Source of the DNA: Streptomyces sp. R302
GTDB lineage: Bacteria; Actinomycetota; Actinomycetes; Streptomycetales; Streptomycetaceae
Direction of reading: 5' to 3'
Length of the DNA: 64,000 bases
NCBI RefSeq assembly: GCF_012927245.1
Contig: NZ_JABBGE010000002.1
Location: 496,001 to 560,000 of the forward strand
The notes below the pieces were generated by a model. That model saw nothing but the letters and a program-made list of their open reading frames with translations. It was not told the origin of the DNA and ran no database searches. Shown here piece by piece: positions 18,864 to 27,364 of this stretch. Both the position numbers and the translations under genes were made by a program. Every line of letters begins with the position of its first letter. The first letter of the stretch is position 1.

Positions 18864-19616
18864 TCAGGCCGCGAGGCCGAGCGCGGCCATCCGCTTGGTG
18901 TGCGCCTCGGTGATCCGGGAGAACATCCGGCCCACCTCCGCCAGGTCGAAGCCGTCCGCGACCCCGCCGACGAGCATCGTGGAGAGCGCGTCCCGCTCCG
19001 CCACCACCCGCTGGGCCTGCGAGAGCGCCTCGCCCATCAGCCGGCGGGCCCACAGCGCGAGCCGGCCGCCGACGCGCGGGTCGGCCTCGATCGCGGCGCG
19101 GACCTTCTCCACGGCGAAGTTGCCGTGGCCCGTGTCGTCGAGCACCGCGAGCACCAGGGCGCGGGTGTCCGAGTCGAGGCGGGCCGCGACCTCCCGGTAG
19201 AAGTCGCTGGCGATCGAGTCGCCGACGTACGCCTTGACCAGGCCCTCCAGCCAGTCCGACGGGGCGGTCTGGCGGTGGAAGTCGTCGAGCGCCTTCGCGA
19301 AGGGCTCCATCGCGGCGGTCGGTTCGGCGTCCACGGCGGCGAGCCGGTCGCGCAGCCGCTCGAAGTGGTGGAACTCCGCGGAGGCCATCTTCGCCAGCTC
19401 CGCCTTGTCCTCCAGGGACGGCGCGAGCTTGGCGTCCTCGGCGAGCCGCTCGAAGGCCGCGAGCTCGCCGTAGGCGAGGGCGCCGAGGAGGTCGATCACG
19501 GCGGCGCGGTACTGCGGCTCGGCGGAGGCCGTGGCCCAGTCCTCGGCGGCGATGCCGGTGGGGCTGGTGTCGGCGTCGGTCCCACCGGCGGGCGTGGCGT
19601 TGTCAGGCGTCTCCAT
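18864..19616 (-). CDS. Ferritin-like-fold protein (MiaE-like family)
   Basis: About 250 residues, mostly helical. The ferritin-like helices carry candidate di-iron ligands: LGALAYGELAAFERLAEDA, then MASAEFHHFERLRDRL (ExxH-type), and later DDTGHGNFAVEKVRAA. Homologues are annotated as ferritin-like or tRNA-(MS[2]IO[6]A)-hydroxylase-like. The cellular role is not established from sequence. ATG 19616 is chosen; a GTG nine bases upstream is also in frame. It diverges from the DEAD-box helicase gene. Confidence 0.8.
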   Translation of the reverse strand: METPDNATPAGGTDADTSPTGIAAEDWATASAEPQYRAAVIDLLGALAYGELAAFERLAEDAKLAPSLEDKAELAKMASAEFHHFERLRDRLAAVDAEPTAAMEPFAKALDDFHRQTAPSDWLEGLVKAYVGDSIASDFYREVAARLDSDTRALVLAVLDDTGHGNFAVEKVRAAIEADPRVGGRLALWARRLMGEALSQAQRVVAERDALSTMLVGGVADGFDLAEVGRMFSRITEAHTKRMAALGLAA

Positions 19617-20020
19617 GCACGGCACAATAGCCCGCCCTCCACGCCCCCTCCACGCCCCGAAGGACCTGGTCAGTCAGTGTGACCGTGCCCTCATCACCAT
19701 TTCGCCCGACACACATGCGCGATTCCGGGGTACAGTGGTAATGCGCCTGCCGAGTATGCGGACATGCTTTCGTACGTTCGGACGTACCCGGTGGGCCGAC
19801 GCATGAATGAGGATGCCCGGTCGGTGGCCCGATCGGCTCCGGCCCGACAGCCCTTCCGGCGGACCCGCCGAAGGGTCCCTCAGCGGTACGACGCTCGAGC
19901 GGCGGCAGTGGTCCCGTGCCACCCGGCGGTGATCTTCCCCAAGGATCCCGCGGGAAGAGCCCGGCACGATGAGACCCCCTTCGTTCGCCTCGCGCCGCGT
20001 CTCACAGAAGAGGCAGCACC
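19617..20020. promoter_or_regulatory. 404-base divergent promoter region with inverted repeat
   Basis: This region separates the ferritin-like gene from the helicase. It contains a TACAGT box at 19731-19736 that could be a -10, and an inverted repeat GTACGT-TCGG-ACGTAC at 19772-19787. An in-frame stop at 19970 limits any upstream extension of the helicase. A leader of about 270-290 bases would result, which is long for Streptomyces and could be regulatory. Confidence 0.35.
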
Positions 20021-22981
20021 CTGACTACGTTCCGAGAGCTCGGAATCCTTCCCGAGACCGCCGAGGCGCTTGAAGCCGTCGGCATCGTGACCCCCTTCCC
20101 CATCCAGGAGATGACCCTTCCGGTCGCCCTCACCGGCACCGACGTCATCGGCCAGGCCAAGACCGGCACGGGCAAGACCCTCGGCTTCGGCCTGCCGATC
20201 CTGGAGCGCGTCACCGTCCCCGCCGACGTCGAGGCCGGCCGCGCCGAGCCCGAGAAGCTGACCGAGGCCCCGCAGGCCCTCGTCGTCGTGCCGACCCGCG
20301 AGCTGTGCCAGCAGGTCACCAACGACCTCCTGACCGCCGGCAAGGTGCGCAACGTCCGCGTCCTCGCCATCTACGGCGGCCGCGCCTACGAGCCGCAGGT
20401 CGAGGCGCTGCAGAAGGGCGTCGACGTCGTCGTCGGCACCCCCGGCCGTCTGCTCGACCTGGCGGGCCAGCGCAAGCTCGACCTGTCGCACGTCAGGACG
20501 CTCGTCCTCGACGAGGCCGACGAGATGCTCGACCTGGGCTTCCTGCCCGACGTCGAGAAGATCATCAACATGCTTCCGGCGACCCGCCAGACCATGCTGT
20601 TCTCGGCCACCATGCCGGGCGCGGTCATCGGCCTGGCCCGCCGCTACATGTCGCGGCCCACGCACATCCGCGCCACCTCGCCGGACGACGAGGGCGTGAC
20701 CCACGCGAACATCACGCAGCGCGTGTACCGGGCGCACAACATGGACAAGCCGGAGATGGTCGCACGCATCCTCCAGGCCCGCGGCCGCGGCCTCGCGATG
20801 ATCTTCTGCCGTACGAAGCGCACGGCCGCCGACATCGCCGAGCAGCTCCAGCGGCGCGGCTTCGCCTCCGGCGCGGTCCACGGCGACCTCGGCCAGGGCG
20901 CCCGCGAGCAGGCGCTGCGCGCCTTCCGCAACGGCAAGGTGGACGTCCTCGTCTGCACCGACGTCGCCGCGCGCGGCATCGACGTCGAGGGCGTCACCCA
21001 CGTCATCAACTACCAGACGCCCGACGACGAGAAGACGTACCTGCACCGCACCGGCCGGACCGGCCGCGCGGGCAACACCGGTACGGCGATCACGCTCGTC
21101 GACTGGGACGACATCCCGCGCTGGCAGCTGATCAACAAGGCGCTTGAGCTCGACTTCGCCGACCCGGTGGAGACGTACTCCAGCTCCCCGCACCTCTACA
21201 CCGACCTCGACATCCCCGAGGGCACCAAGGGCATCCTGCCGCGCTCCGAGCGGACCCGCGCGGGTCTCGCCGCGGAGGAGCTGGAGGACCTGGGCGAGCC
21301 CGGCGGCCGTCGTGGCCGCGGTGGCCGCGCCGAGGCCCCGGTCGCCGAGGAGCGCCCCGCCCGCACCCGCACCCCGCGTCAGCGCCGCCGCACCCGTGGC
21401 GGCGCGGAGGCCGAGGCCGCGGCCGCAGCCCCGCAGGCGACCGCCACCGCGCCGGAGACCGCCGAGGCCCCCGAGGCCGTCGACGGCCCCCGCCGTCCGC
21501 GCCGCCGCCGCACCCGCGGCACCGGCCCGTCGACCGGCGGCATCCCGGTCGCCGGCGCCACCCCGGTGACGCCGGCCGAGACCCCGGTCGAGGCCCCCGC
21601 CGCATCCGTCGCACCCGTCGCTCCGGTCGAGGCCCCCGCCGAGGAGTCGGCGGCCCCGCGCCGCCGCCGCGGCCGTGGCGGTCGTACGGAGACGGCCCCG
21701 GCCGCCGTCGAGACCCCCGCGGTCGAGACGGCCGCGCCCGCCGCGCCCGCCGCTCCGGCGGAGACCCCGGCCGAGGAGTCGGCCGCCCCGCGCCGCCGGC
21801 GTGGCCGTGGCGGTCGTACGGAGACGGCCCCGGCGGTCGTCGAGAAGGCCGTGGCGCCGGTCGCCAAGGCCGCTCCCGCCGCCCCTGCCCCGGCCGCCGG
21901 CCCGGTCTTCACGCCGCGCAAGCGGCGGGTCCGGCCGCGCGCCGAGGACACGGTGAGCTTCCAGACGGTGGAGACCGCCGCCGCCGAGCTGGCCGCCGCC
22001 CGCAGGAAGTCCGCCCCGGTCCCGGCCCAGTCGGCCCCGGCCGCCGCCCCGGTCAAGGCCGCCCCGGCCGCCGAGGCTCCGGCCCAGACCACTCCGGCCC
22101 AGACCGCTCCGGTCCAGGCTTCTGCGGTCCAGACCGCTCCGGCCGCCGTCCCGGCTCAGGCCGTGGCCGCGCCGCCGCGTGCCCGGCGCCGGGCGACCCG
22201 CCCGGCCACCACCCCGGGCGCCGTCGTCGAGGCGGCTCCGGCCGTCGTCGAGGCCCCCGCGGCCCCGGTCGTGGAGGAGCCGGCCGCCGGCCGTCCGCGC
22301 CGCCGCGCGGTCCGCAAGGCGTCCAGCCCGGTGACGACCACGGCCCCCGCCGAGGCCGTCGTGGTCATCCCGGCCCCGGTCGCCGAGCCCACCCCGGCCC
22401 CGGCCGTCGTCGAGGAGGCCCCGAAGGCTCCGCGCAAGCGCGCCGCCAAGAAGACGGCTCCGGCCGCCACCGAGGCACCGGCCGCCGAGGAAGCCCCCAA
22501 GGCCCCCCGCAAGCGGACCACCGCCAAGAAGGCCACCCCGGCCACCGAGGCGACCGAGGCGACCACCGCCGCCACCGCCACCGAGGAGGCCCCCAAGGCT
22601 CCCCGCAAGCGCGCCGCCAAGAAGACGGCTCCGGCCGCCACCGAGGCACCGGCCGCCGAGGAAGCCCCCAAGGCCCCCCGCAAGCGGACCACCGCCAAGA
22701 AGGCCACCCCGGCCACCGAAGCGACCGAGGCGACCACCACCGCCACCGCCACCGAGGAGGCCCCCAAGGCTCCCCGCAAGCGCGCCGCCAAGAAGACGGC
22801 CGCCGCCGTGGCGCCGGACGCGTCGGAGCCGCAGACCGCGACGCCGACCCGTCGGCGCACGGTGAAGAAGGCCGTCTCCCCGGCCTCCTCCCCCGCCGCC
22901 GAGGCCCCGGCCGAGGAGGCGCCGAAGGCCCCGCGCAAGCGCGCCGCGAAGAAGGCCGCCCCGGCACAGCCGGAGGCGTGA
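20021..22981 (+). CDS. DEAD-box ATP-dependent RNA helicase with long basic repeat tail
   Basis: About 986 residues. The core (1-400) has a Q motif (FPIQEMTLP), AKTGTGKT, PTREL, TPGRLLDL, DEAD (VLDEADEMLDLGF), SAT, ARGIDV and HRTGRTGRAG. The remaining 560 residues are an Ala/Pro/Lys/Arg-rich tail with RGRGG, RRRRGRGGRTE and KAPRKRAAKK blocks that should bind RNA. Conserved N-terminal residues TTFRELGILPETAEALEAVG lie upstream of GTG 20087; the only available start for them is CTG 20021, with AAGAGG seven bases before it and a stop at 19970. Likely RNA unwinding in ribosome assembly or cold response. Followed by a strong terminator. Confidence 0.93.
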   Translation: MTTFRELGILPETAEALEAVGIVTPFPIQEMTLPVALTGTDVIGQAKTGTGKTLGFGLPILERVTVPADVEAGRAEPEKLTEAPQALVVVPTRELCQQVTNDLLTAGKVRNVRVLAIYGGRAYEPQVEALQKGVDVVVGTPGRLLDLAGQRKLDLSHVRTLVLDEADEMLDLGFLPDVEKIINMLPATRQTMLFSATMPGAVIGLARRYMSRPTHIRATSPDDEGVTHANITQRVYRAHNMDKPEMVARILQARGRGLAMIFCRTKRTAADIAEQLQRRGFASGAVHGDLGQGAREQALRAFRNGKVDVLVCTDVAARGIDVEGVTHVINYQTPDDEKTYLHRTGRTGRAGNTGTAITLVDWDDIPRWQLINKALELDFADPVETYSSSPHLYTDLDIPEGTKGILPRSERTRAGLAAEELEDLGEPGGRRGRGGRAEAPVAEERPARTRTPRQRRRTRGGAEAEAAAAAPQATATAPETAEAPEAVDGPRRPRRRRTRGTGPSTGGIPVAGATPVTPAETPVEAPAASVAPVAPVEAPAEESAAPRRRRGRGGRTETAPAAVETPAVETAAPAAPAAPAETPAEESAAPRRRRGRGGRTETAPAVVEKAVAPVAKAAPAAPAPAAGPVFTPRKRRVRPRAEDTVSFQTVETAAAELAAARRKSAPVPAQSAPAAAPVKAAPAAEAPAQTTPAQTAPVQASAVQTAPAAVPAQAVAAPPRARRRATRPATTPGAVVEAAPAVVEAPAAPVVEEPAAGRPRRRAVRKASSPVTTTAPAEAVVVIPAPVAEPTPAPAVVEEAPKAPRKRAAKKTAPAATEAPAAEEAPKAPRKRTTAKKATPATEATEATTAATATEEAPKAPRKRAAKKTAPAATEAPAAEEAPKAPRKRTTAKKATPATEATEATTTATATEEAPKAPRKRAAKKTAAAVAPDASEPQTATPTRRRTVKKAVSPASSPAAEAPAEEAPKAPRKRAAKKAAPAQPEA
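22412..22798 (+). repeat. 171-bp coding tandem repeat (2.3 copies)
   Basis: Copies at 22412-22582 and 22583-22753 are nearly identical, and a partial third begins at 22754. Each encodes a 57-residue unit starting EEAPKAPRKRAAKK and containing a second KAPRKRTTAKK block. The few differences are mostly silent. Confidence 0.9.
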
Positions 22982-23005
22982 CGCTCCGCCCGGACCTCCG
23001 GGCAT

Positions 23006-23044
23006 GACGGCGGCCCGGCCCCCACCAGGGGCCGGGCCGCCGTC
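23006..23044. terminator. Terminator, 17-bp perfect stem
   Basis: GACGGCGGCCCGGCCCC at 23006-23022 pairs exactly with 23028-23044 across CACCA. It ends the helicase transcript. Confidence 0.88.
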
Positions 23045-23081
23045 GTCGTACCGGCGACCGCCCTCCGGTTACAGTCCTTGC

Positions 23082-23984
23082 ATGAGCAAGCCCCGCTCCC
23101 TCGACCTCCCACCGGGCACCCGCGCCCGCCGCCTCGACACCGTGCGCGGCGCGTTCGCCGTGCTCGACACGGCGCCGGCGGGCGAGCGGCGGGGGACGGT
23201 GCTGATGCTGCCCGGGTACACGGGCAGCAAGGAGGACTTCCTGGCGCTGCTGGGCCCGCTGGGCGAGGCCGGATACCGCGTCGTCGCCGTCGACGGACGC
23301 GGGCAGAACGAGTCGTACGGCCCCCGGGGCCGCGCCGCCTACCGCCGCCGGGCGCTCGCCCTGGACGCGGTCGCGCAGGCCCTCGCGCTCGGCGACGGCC
23401 CCGTGCACCTGCTCGGCCACTCCTTCGGCGGGATCGTCGCCCGCTCGGCCGCGGTGCTCGCCCCGCGCGCCTTCCGTTCGCTGACGCTGCTCTCCTCCGG
23501 TCCCGGCCGGGTCGCCCGCCCGCAGCGGGTCCGGATCCGGGCGCTGCGGGCCGGGCACGCGCTGCTGGCGAAGGACCGGGTGTGGCGGACGACGCGCTGG
23601 CTGGACAGCCGGGGCGAGGAGCCCGACGAGGCGGTCGACTCGGAGGAGGTCCTGGGCTTCCTGCGGCGCCGCTGGATGCTGACCAAGGTCGCCCAGCTGT
23701 CCGGCACGGGCCGGCTGCTGCTGCGCGACCCGGACGGCGCGGCCGAGCTGGCCGGCCTGGGGATGCCGGTGCACCTGGCGTACGGCTCCGAGGAGATGGT
23801 CTGGCCGCCGGCCGAGCTGGCGGCGGCCGCCGCCCGTACCGGTGCGCACCACACGGTGGTGGAGGGCGCGGGCCACTCCCCCAACGTCTCGCACCCGCGC
23901 GAGACGGCCGAGCGGCTGGCCGCCTTCTGGCAGCGGGTGGACGCCCGCTCCCGCGAGGCGGCGGAGCTCAGTACTGCGCCCTGA
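23082..23984 (+). CDS. Alpha/beta-fold hydrolase
   Basis: A 300-residue hydrolase with VLMLPGYTGSKEDF (oxyanion), VAVDGRGQNES, nucleophile elbow HLLGHSFGGIVA, acid near AYGSEEMVWPPAEL and His in VVEGAGHSPNVSHP. Triad complete; substrate unknown. ATG 23082 begins MSKPRSLDLPPGTRARRL. The 3' end overlaps the convergent NYN gene by 17 bases, so the two transcripts are antisense at their ends. Confidence 0.87.
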   Translation: MSKPRSLDLPPGTRARRLDTVRGAFAVLDTAPAGERRGTVLMLPGYTGSKEDFLALLGPLGEAGYRVVAVDGRGQNESYGPRGRAAYRRRALALDAVAQALALGDGPVHLLGHSFGGIVARSAAVLAPRAFRSLTLLSSGPGRVARPQRVRIRALRAGHALLAKDRVWRTTRWLDSRGEEPDEAVDSEEVLGFLRRRWMLTKVAQLSGTGRLLLRDPDGAAELAGLGMPVHLAYGSEEMVWPPAELAAAAARTGAHHTVVEGAGHSPNVSHPRETAERLAAFWQRVDARSREAAELSTAP

Positions 23985-24891
23985 GGTGCTGCCAGAAGCC
24001 GTCGCGCAGGGCGCGGCGGAGGGCTCCGTGGCCGCGCAGTGAGCGGCTGAGCCGGGACTCGGCCTCGACGAGGAGGTCCTGGTCGTAGCCGGCGGGGAGG
24101 TACGGGTCGCCGGGCAGGAGTTCCGCGAGCCGGTCGCGGCCGCGTTCGCCGAGCCAGGTGGCGGCGATCTGGGCGCCGACGAAGCGGACCTCGTCGCGGG
24201 AGGGTGGCGGCTCGGTGTCGTTCTCGTACATCGTGACCGGGCGGCGGGTGACGTACGGCCGGCAGAAGTCGAGGTCGAAGGTGCGCTGGCTGTCGACCTC
24301 CCAGAGCAGCGCCTCGGCCTGGTTGGGGCCGTCGGCGGCCTCGATGCCCCAGAGGTGGACGCGGGCGCCGTAGCCCTGGGCGGCCTCGACGGCCGAGACG
24401 AGGTCCTCGTCGCCGCCGACGAGGGCGGCGTCGCTGATGGCGCGGTGGCGGGCGAGGGACTCCAGGTCGGAGCGGATGAGGGAGTCGACGCCCTTCTGCT
24501 GGTTGTTGGCGTTGAGGTTGCCGAGGCGGACCTTGACGTCGGGGAGCTCGGCGATGGACTGCTGTTCGGGGGTGTGGATGCGGCGGCGGGCGCCGTCGTA
24601 CCAGTAGACGCGGAGCAGCCTGCTGTCGGCGAAGATCGTGCGGGCGGTGTCGATGAACGCCTCGATGAGGCCCTCGGCGTCCAGATCGTAGGAGCGCCGG
24701 TCCTCGGTGCCGGTCACCAGCAACCCGGCGGAAGCATGGACGTAACCGGCGTCGACGAAGATGGCGTGGGTGGACGGGGTCTTCGCGACCTCGGCCAGCA
24801 TCCGCGTCAGGAGCTCATTGGTGCGCTCCAGGCGGGCGTCGAGTGCGGCGAGGGCGTCGGTGGGCGGTGCGGGGTTCATGGCGTCGTTCAT
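23968..24891 (-). CDS. NYN (LabA/DUF88-like) domain protein
   Basis: A 307-residue PIN-like NYN-domain protein. Acidic active-site positions are visible: HAIFVDAGYVHAS, KGVDSLIRSDL and DAALVGGDEDLVSAV, so it is a candidate metal-dependent ribonuclease. A short helical N-terminus (ALDARLERTNELLTRM) may oligomerise. The C-terminal 110 residues are extra to the NYN fold, with WLGERGRDRLAELLPGDPYLP. GAGGG lies just before ATG 24891. It diverges from a 50-codon gene across an AT-rich promoter region. The role is unproven. Confidence 0.85.
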   Translation of the reverse strand: MNDAMNPAPPTDALAALDARLERTNELLTRMLAEVAKTPSTHAIFVDAGYVHASAGLLVTGTEDRRSYDLDAEGLIEAFIDTARTIFADSRLLRVYWYDGARRRIHTPEQQSIAELPDVKVRLGNLNANNQQKGVDSLIRSDLESLARHRAISDAALVGGDEDLVSAVEAAQGYGARVHLWGIEAADGPNQAEALLWEVDSQRTFDLDFCRPYVTRRPVTMYENDTEPPPSRDEVRFVGAQIAATWLGERGRDRLAELLPGDPYLPAGYDQDLLVEAESRLSRSLRGHGALRRALRDGFWQHLRAQY

Positions 24892-24970
24892 CGGCCCTCA
24901 TTGTCCGTCGTCGGTCCTCATTGTCCGCCGCCGGCTCCGCTACCCGCCAGTAGTTAGCCATCCGAAAATT

Positions 24971-24986
24971 TTCCTTAGCGAAGGAA
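24971..24986. promoter_or_regulatory. Palindrome in AT-rich divergent promoter region
   Basis: TTCCTT-AGCG-AAGGAA lies in the most AT-rich stretch of the area (24955-25040), preceded by AAAATTTT, between the divergent NYN gene and the 50-codon gene. It is a plausible operator. I do not recognise it as a known regulator box. Confidence 0.4.
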
Positions 24987-25074
24987 TGTTCTGGATGGTT
25001 CCGCTGTTGGACACATACGTACGCCAGTACACAGTTCTCCGCATGGAGGATCAACTCGGACGAAGGGAGAAGCC

Positions 25075-25227
25075 ATGCGCTTCGAAATCCTGCGACTCGA
25101 CGACATCGACGGCACGCCCGTCGACTCGACGGTCGTGGACGCCGCCTCCGTCAACCGGATCGTGCAGCAGGCCGCAGCGATCGGCCAGCGCATCTGGATC
25201 CGCCCCGCAGAGACCTCCGCCTCGTAA
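25075..25227 (+). CDS. Conserved-looking small protein (50 aa)
   Basis: The frame encodes 50 residues starting MRFEILRLDDIDGTPVDSTV and ending QRIWIRPAETSAS. ATG 25075 has a near-ideal ribosome binding site (AAGGGAGA). The start MRFEILRLDDIDG and the balanced composition look like a real soluble protein. The family is unknown to me. It has its own promoter region and terminator, so it is probably a single-gene transcript. Confidence 0.75.
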   Translation: MRFEILRLDDIDGTPVDSTVVDAASVNRIVQQAAAIGQRIWIRPAETSAS

Positions 25228-25250
25228 CGGGCAGGTCCACACCACGCACC

Positions 25251-25296
25251 GCGCCCCCGCGCGGACTCCGCTCAGGCGGAATCCGCACGGGGGCGC
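25251..25296. terminator. Bidirectional terminator
   Basis: GCGCCCCCG...GGACTCCGC at 25251-25271 pairs with GCGGAATCCGCACGGGGGCGC at 25276-25296, with two mismatches and a 4-base loop, between the small gene and marC. Confidence 0.75.
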
Positions 25297-25314
25297 AGTG
25301 GTGTCCGGGCCCGG

Positions 25315-25920
25315 TCAGGCGCCCTGGATCACCTGGGTGACGCCGTTGATGATCTGCTGCACGGCGATCGCGGAGAGCATCATGCCGGCGAGCCGGGTGA
25401 CGAGGACGACGCCGCCGTCCTTGATGACGCGGATGATCCCCAGCGAGAAGCGCATGGCCAGCCAGAGCACGACGTGCATGGCGGCGATGGCGCTCCAGAC
25501 GGAGATCTGCGCGGCGGCGCTGTCGGCGTGCTGGACGGCGAGGATGACGGAGACGATGGCACCGGGCCCGGCGAGCAGCGGCATGCCGAGCGGGACGAGG
25601 GCGACGTTGACGTCCTTGGTCTGCTTCGGCTCGTCGGTCTTGCCGGTGAGCAGGTCGAGCGCGATGAGCAGCAGCAGGAGGCCGCCCGCGATCATCAGGG
25701 CGGGGACGGAGACGTGCAGGTAGTCCAGGATCTGCTGGCCGAGGATGCCGAAGACGGTGATGACGCCGAAGGCGACGGCGACGGCCTGCCAGGCCATCCG
25801 GCGCTGGACCTTGGCCGGGCGGCCGGAGGTCAGCGCGAGGAAGATCGGCGTGATGCCGGGCGGGTCCATGATCACGAAGAGGGTGAGGAAGAGCGAGCCG
25901 AAGACGGCGACGTCGAACAC
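25315..25920 (-). CDS. MarC-family (UPF0056) integral membrane protein
   Basis: A 201-residue protein with six hydrophobic segments and the family signatures FLTLFVIMDPPGITPIFLAL at the start and VPLGMPLLAGPGAIVSVIL in the middle. Length is normal. MarC proteins sit in the cytoplasmic membrane; transport is suspected but the substrate is unknown. GTG 25920 is the start. Confidence 0.92.
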   Translation of the reverse strand: MFDVAVFGSLFLTLFVIMDPPGITPIFLALTSGRPAKVQRRMAWQAVAVAFGVITVFGILGQQILDYLHVSVPALMIAGGLLLLLIALDLLTGKTDEPKQTKDVNVALVPLGMPLLAGPGAIVSVILAVQHADSAAAQISVWSAIAAMHVVLWLAMRFSLGIIRVIKDGGVVLVTRLAGMMLSAIAVQQIINGVTQVIQGA

Positions 25921-26370
25921 GGTGGGGTGCCTTGCGGTGAGGGTCGAACGGTGGGGTGTGAGGCACCGGACCGGAATTCAGGATTCCGGCACCGGGGCAG
26001 GAGTGCCCCGCCCCCGCGCGACGGACGCGCGGAGCCAGGGGCGGTACGGATACGGGTGCGGGCCGTCGTCGCGCGACGGCGGCAGGGCACGGAGGCCGGC
26101 CCGGGGCACGGGCCTCTCCGACCTGTCCGCCGGACCGGGCCCGAGGGCGCGTCCGGCCGGCCGGACCGGAGGCCGTCGGCGGACCGGGCCCGAGAAACCG
26201 TCCGGCAGGCCGGCCCGAAGCCCCGGCCGTCGCCGGCCGGGCCCGGGGGCCGCGTCACACGACGGGCGAGCCGGGGATCCGTCCGGCGGGTCGGGCCGTG
26301 GAGCCCGTCCGGCGGGTCGGGCCGTGGAGCCCGTCCGGCGGGTCGGGACCCGAGGGCGCGCCCGGCGGGG
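25921..26370. repeat. Gene-free region with 26-bp tandem repeats
   Basis: No gene supported. A 26-base unit beginning GTCCGGCGGGTCGGGCC is repeated at 26281-26306 and 26307-26332, with a partial third to 26347. Further left, GGACCGGGCCCGAG occurs twice (about 26132 and 26187) within longer degenerate repeats. It separates marC from the PHP gene, both on the minus strand, and may contain the marC promoter. Confidence 0.6.
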
Positions 26371-27240
26371 TCAGCCCTGGGTCAGGGCTCCGCCGGCGCC
26401 GGGGACCGGGAAGGCGCCGGTGGCACGGCGGGTGATCTCGCCGTAGATCTCGGGGTCGGTGGTGTACTCGCCGAGCCGGCAGGTCTTGCGGCTGCCGTGG
26501 TAGTCGCTGGAGCCGGTGACGAGCAGGCCCAGCTCCTTCGCGAGCCCGCGCAGCCGCGCGCGGGTGGGCTCGTCGTGGTCCATGTGGTCGACCTCGATGC
26601 CGTCGAGCCCGGCCTCGGCGAGCGCGGCGAGCGCGGACTCGGGCACGACCTGGCCGCGCTTGACGGCGCCCGGGTGGGCGAAGACGGTGACGCCGCCGGC
26701 CGCCTTCACAAGTCGGATCGCTTCCGCCGGGTCCAGTTCGTGCTTCTGCACGTGCGCGCGGCCGCCGTCGGCGAGCCACTCGGCGGTGAAGGCCCCGGAG
26801 ACGTCCGGGACGACCCCCAGCTCGACGAGGGCCTCGGCGACGTGCGGGCGGCCCACGGAGCCGTCTCCGGCGATCCGCTCGACCTGCTCCCAGGTGACGG
26901 GGACGCCGAGCTCCCGGAGCTTGGCGACCATGGCCCGGGCGCGCGGCACCCGGTCGTCGCGGACCAGCTCGCGCTCGGCGAGGAGCGCGGGCTCCTCGGG
27001 GTCGAAGAGGTAGGCGAGCATGTGCAGGCCGATGCCGTCGAGGCGGCAGGAGAGCTCGGCACCGGGGACGACGGTCAGCCCCTCGGGCGCGGCGGCGATC
27101 GCCTCGGCGTGCCCGCGGGTGGTGTCGTGGTCGGTGAGCGCGACGACGTCGAGCCCGGCCGCGGCGGCGTTCCGCACCAGCTCGGCGGGGGTGTCGGTGC
27201 CGTCGGACGCCGTGGAGTGGCTGTGCAGGTCGATGCGCAC
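26371..27240 (-). CDS. PHP-domain phosphoesterase
   Basis: A 289-residue PHP-domain protein with the metal-binding set DLHSHSTASDG, ALTDHDTT, PGAELSC, VFAHPGAVKRG and GSSDYHG. Homologues include nucleoside 3',5'-bisphosphate phosphatase and 5'-3' oligonucleotide phosphatases (YciV/RnaseAM-like), the likely activity here. GTG 27240 begins VRIDLHSHS; GGAG lies about ten bases upstream. Cytoplasmic. Confidence 0.9.
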   Translation of the reverse strand: MRIDLHSHSTASDGTDTPAELVRNAAAAGLDVVALTDHDTTRGHAEAIAAAPEGLTVVPGAELSCRLDGIGLHMLAYLFDPEEPALLAERELVRDDRVPRARAMVAKLRELGVPVTWEQVERIAGDGSVGRPHVAEALVELGVVPDVSGAFTAEWLADGGRAHVQKHELDPAEAIRLVKAAGGVTVFAHPGAVKRGQVVPESALAALAEAGLDGIEVDHMDHDEPTRARLRGLAKELGLLVTGSSDYHGSRKTCRLGEYTTDPEIYGEITRRATGAFPVPGAGGALTQG

Positions 27241-27364
27241 GACGCGGTTCTCCAGGGGCTCGGCACGGACGAGTGACGCTCCAGCATAACGGGCGATACG
27301 CCCCCTGCTGTACGGATCCCACCCAGCGGGCACCCATTACGCGCCGCGGGACGCGCCCCGGCCC

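Noticed and set aside
19772..19787. Inverted repeat GTACGT-TCGG-ACGTAC as an operator
   Set aside because: Short and self-complementary by composition; not enough to call an operator, mentioned as part of the promoter region.
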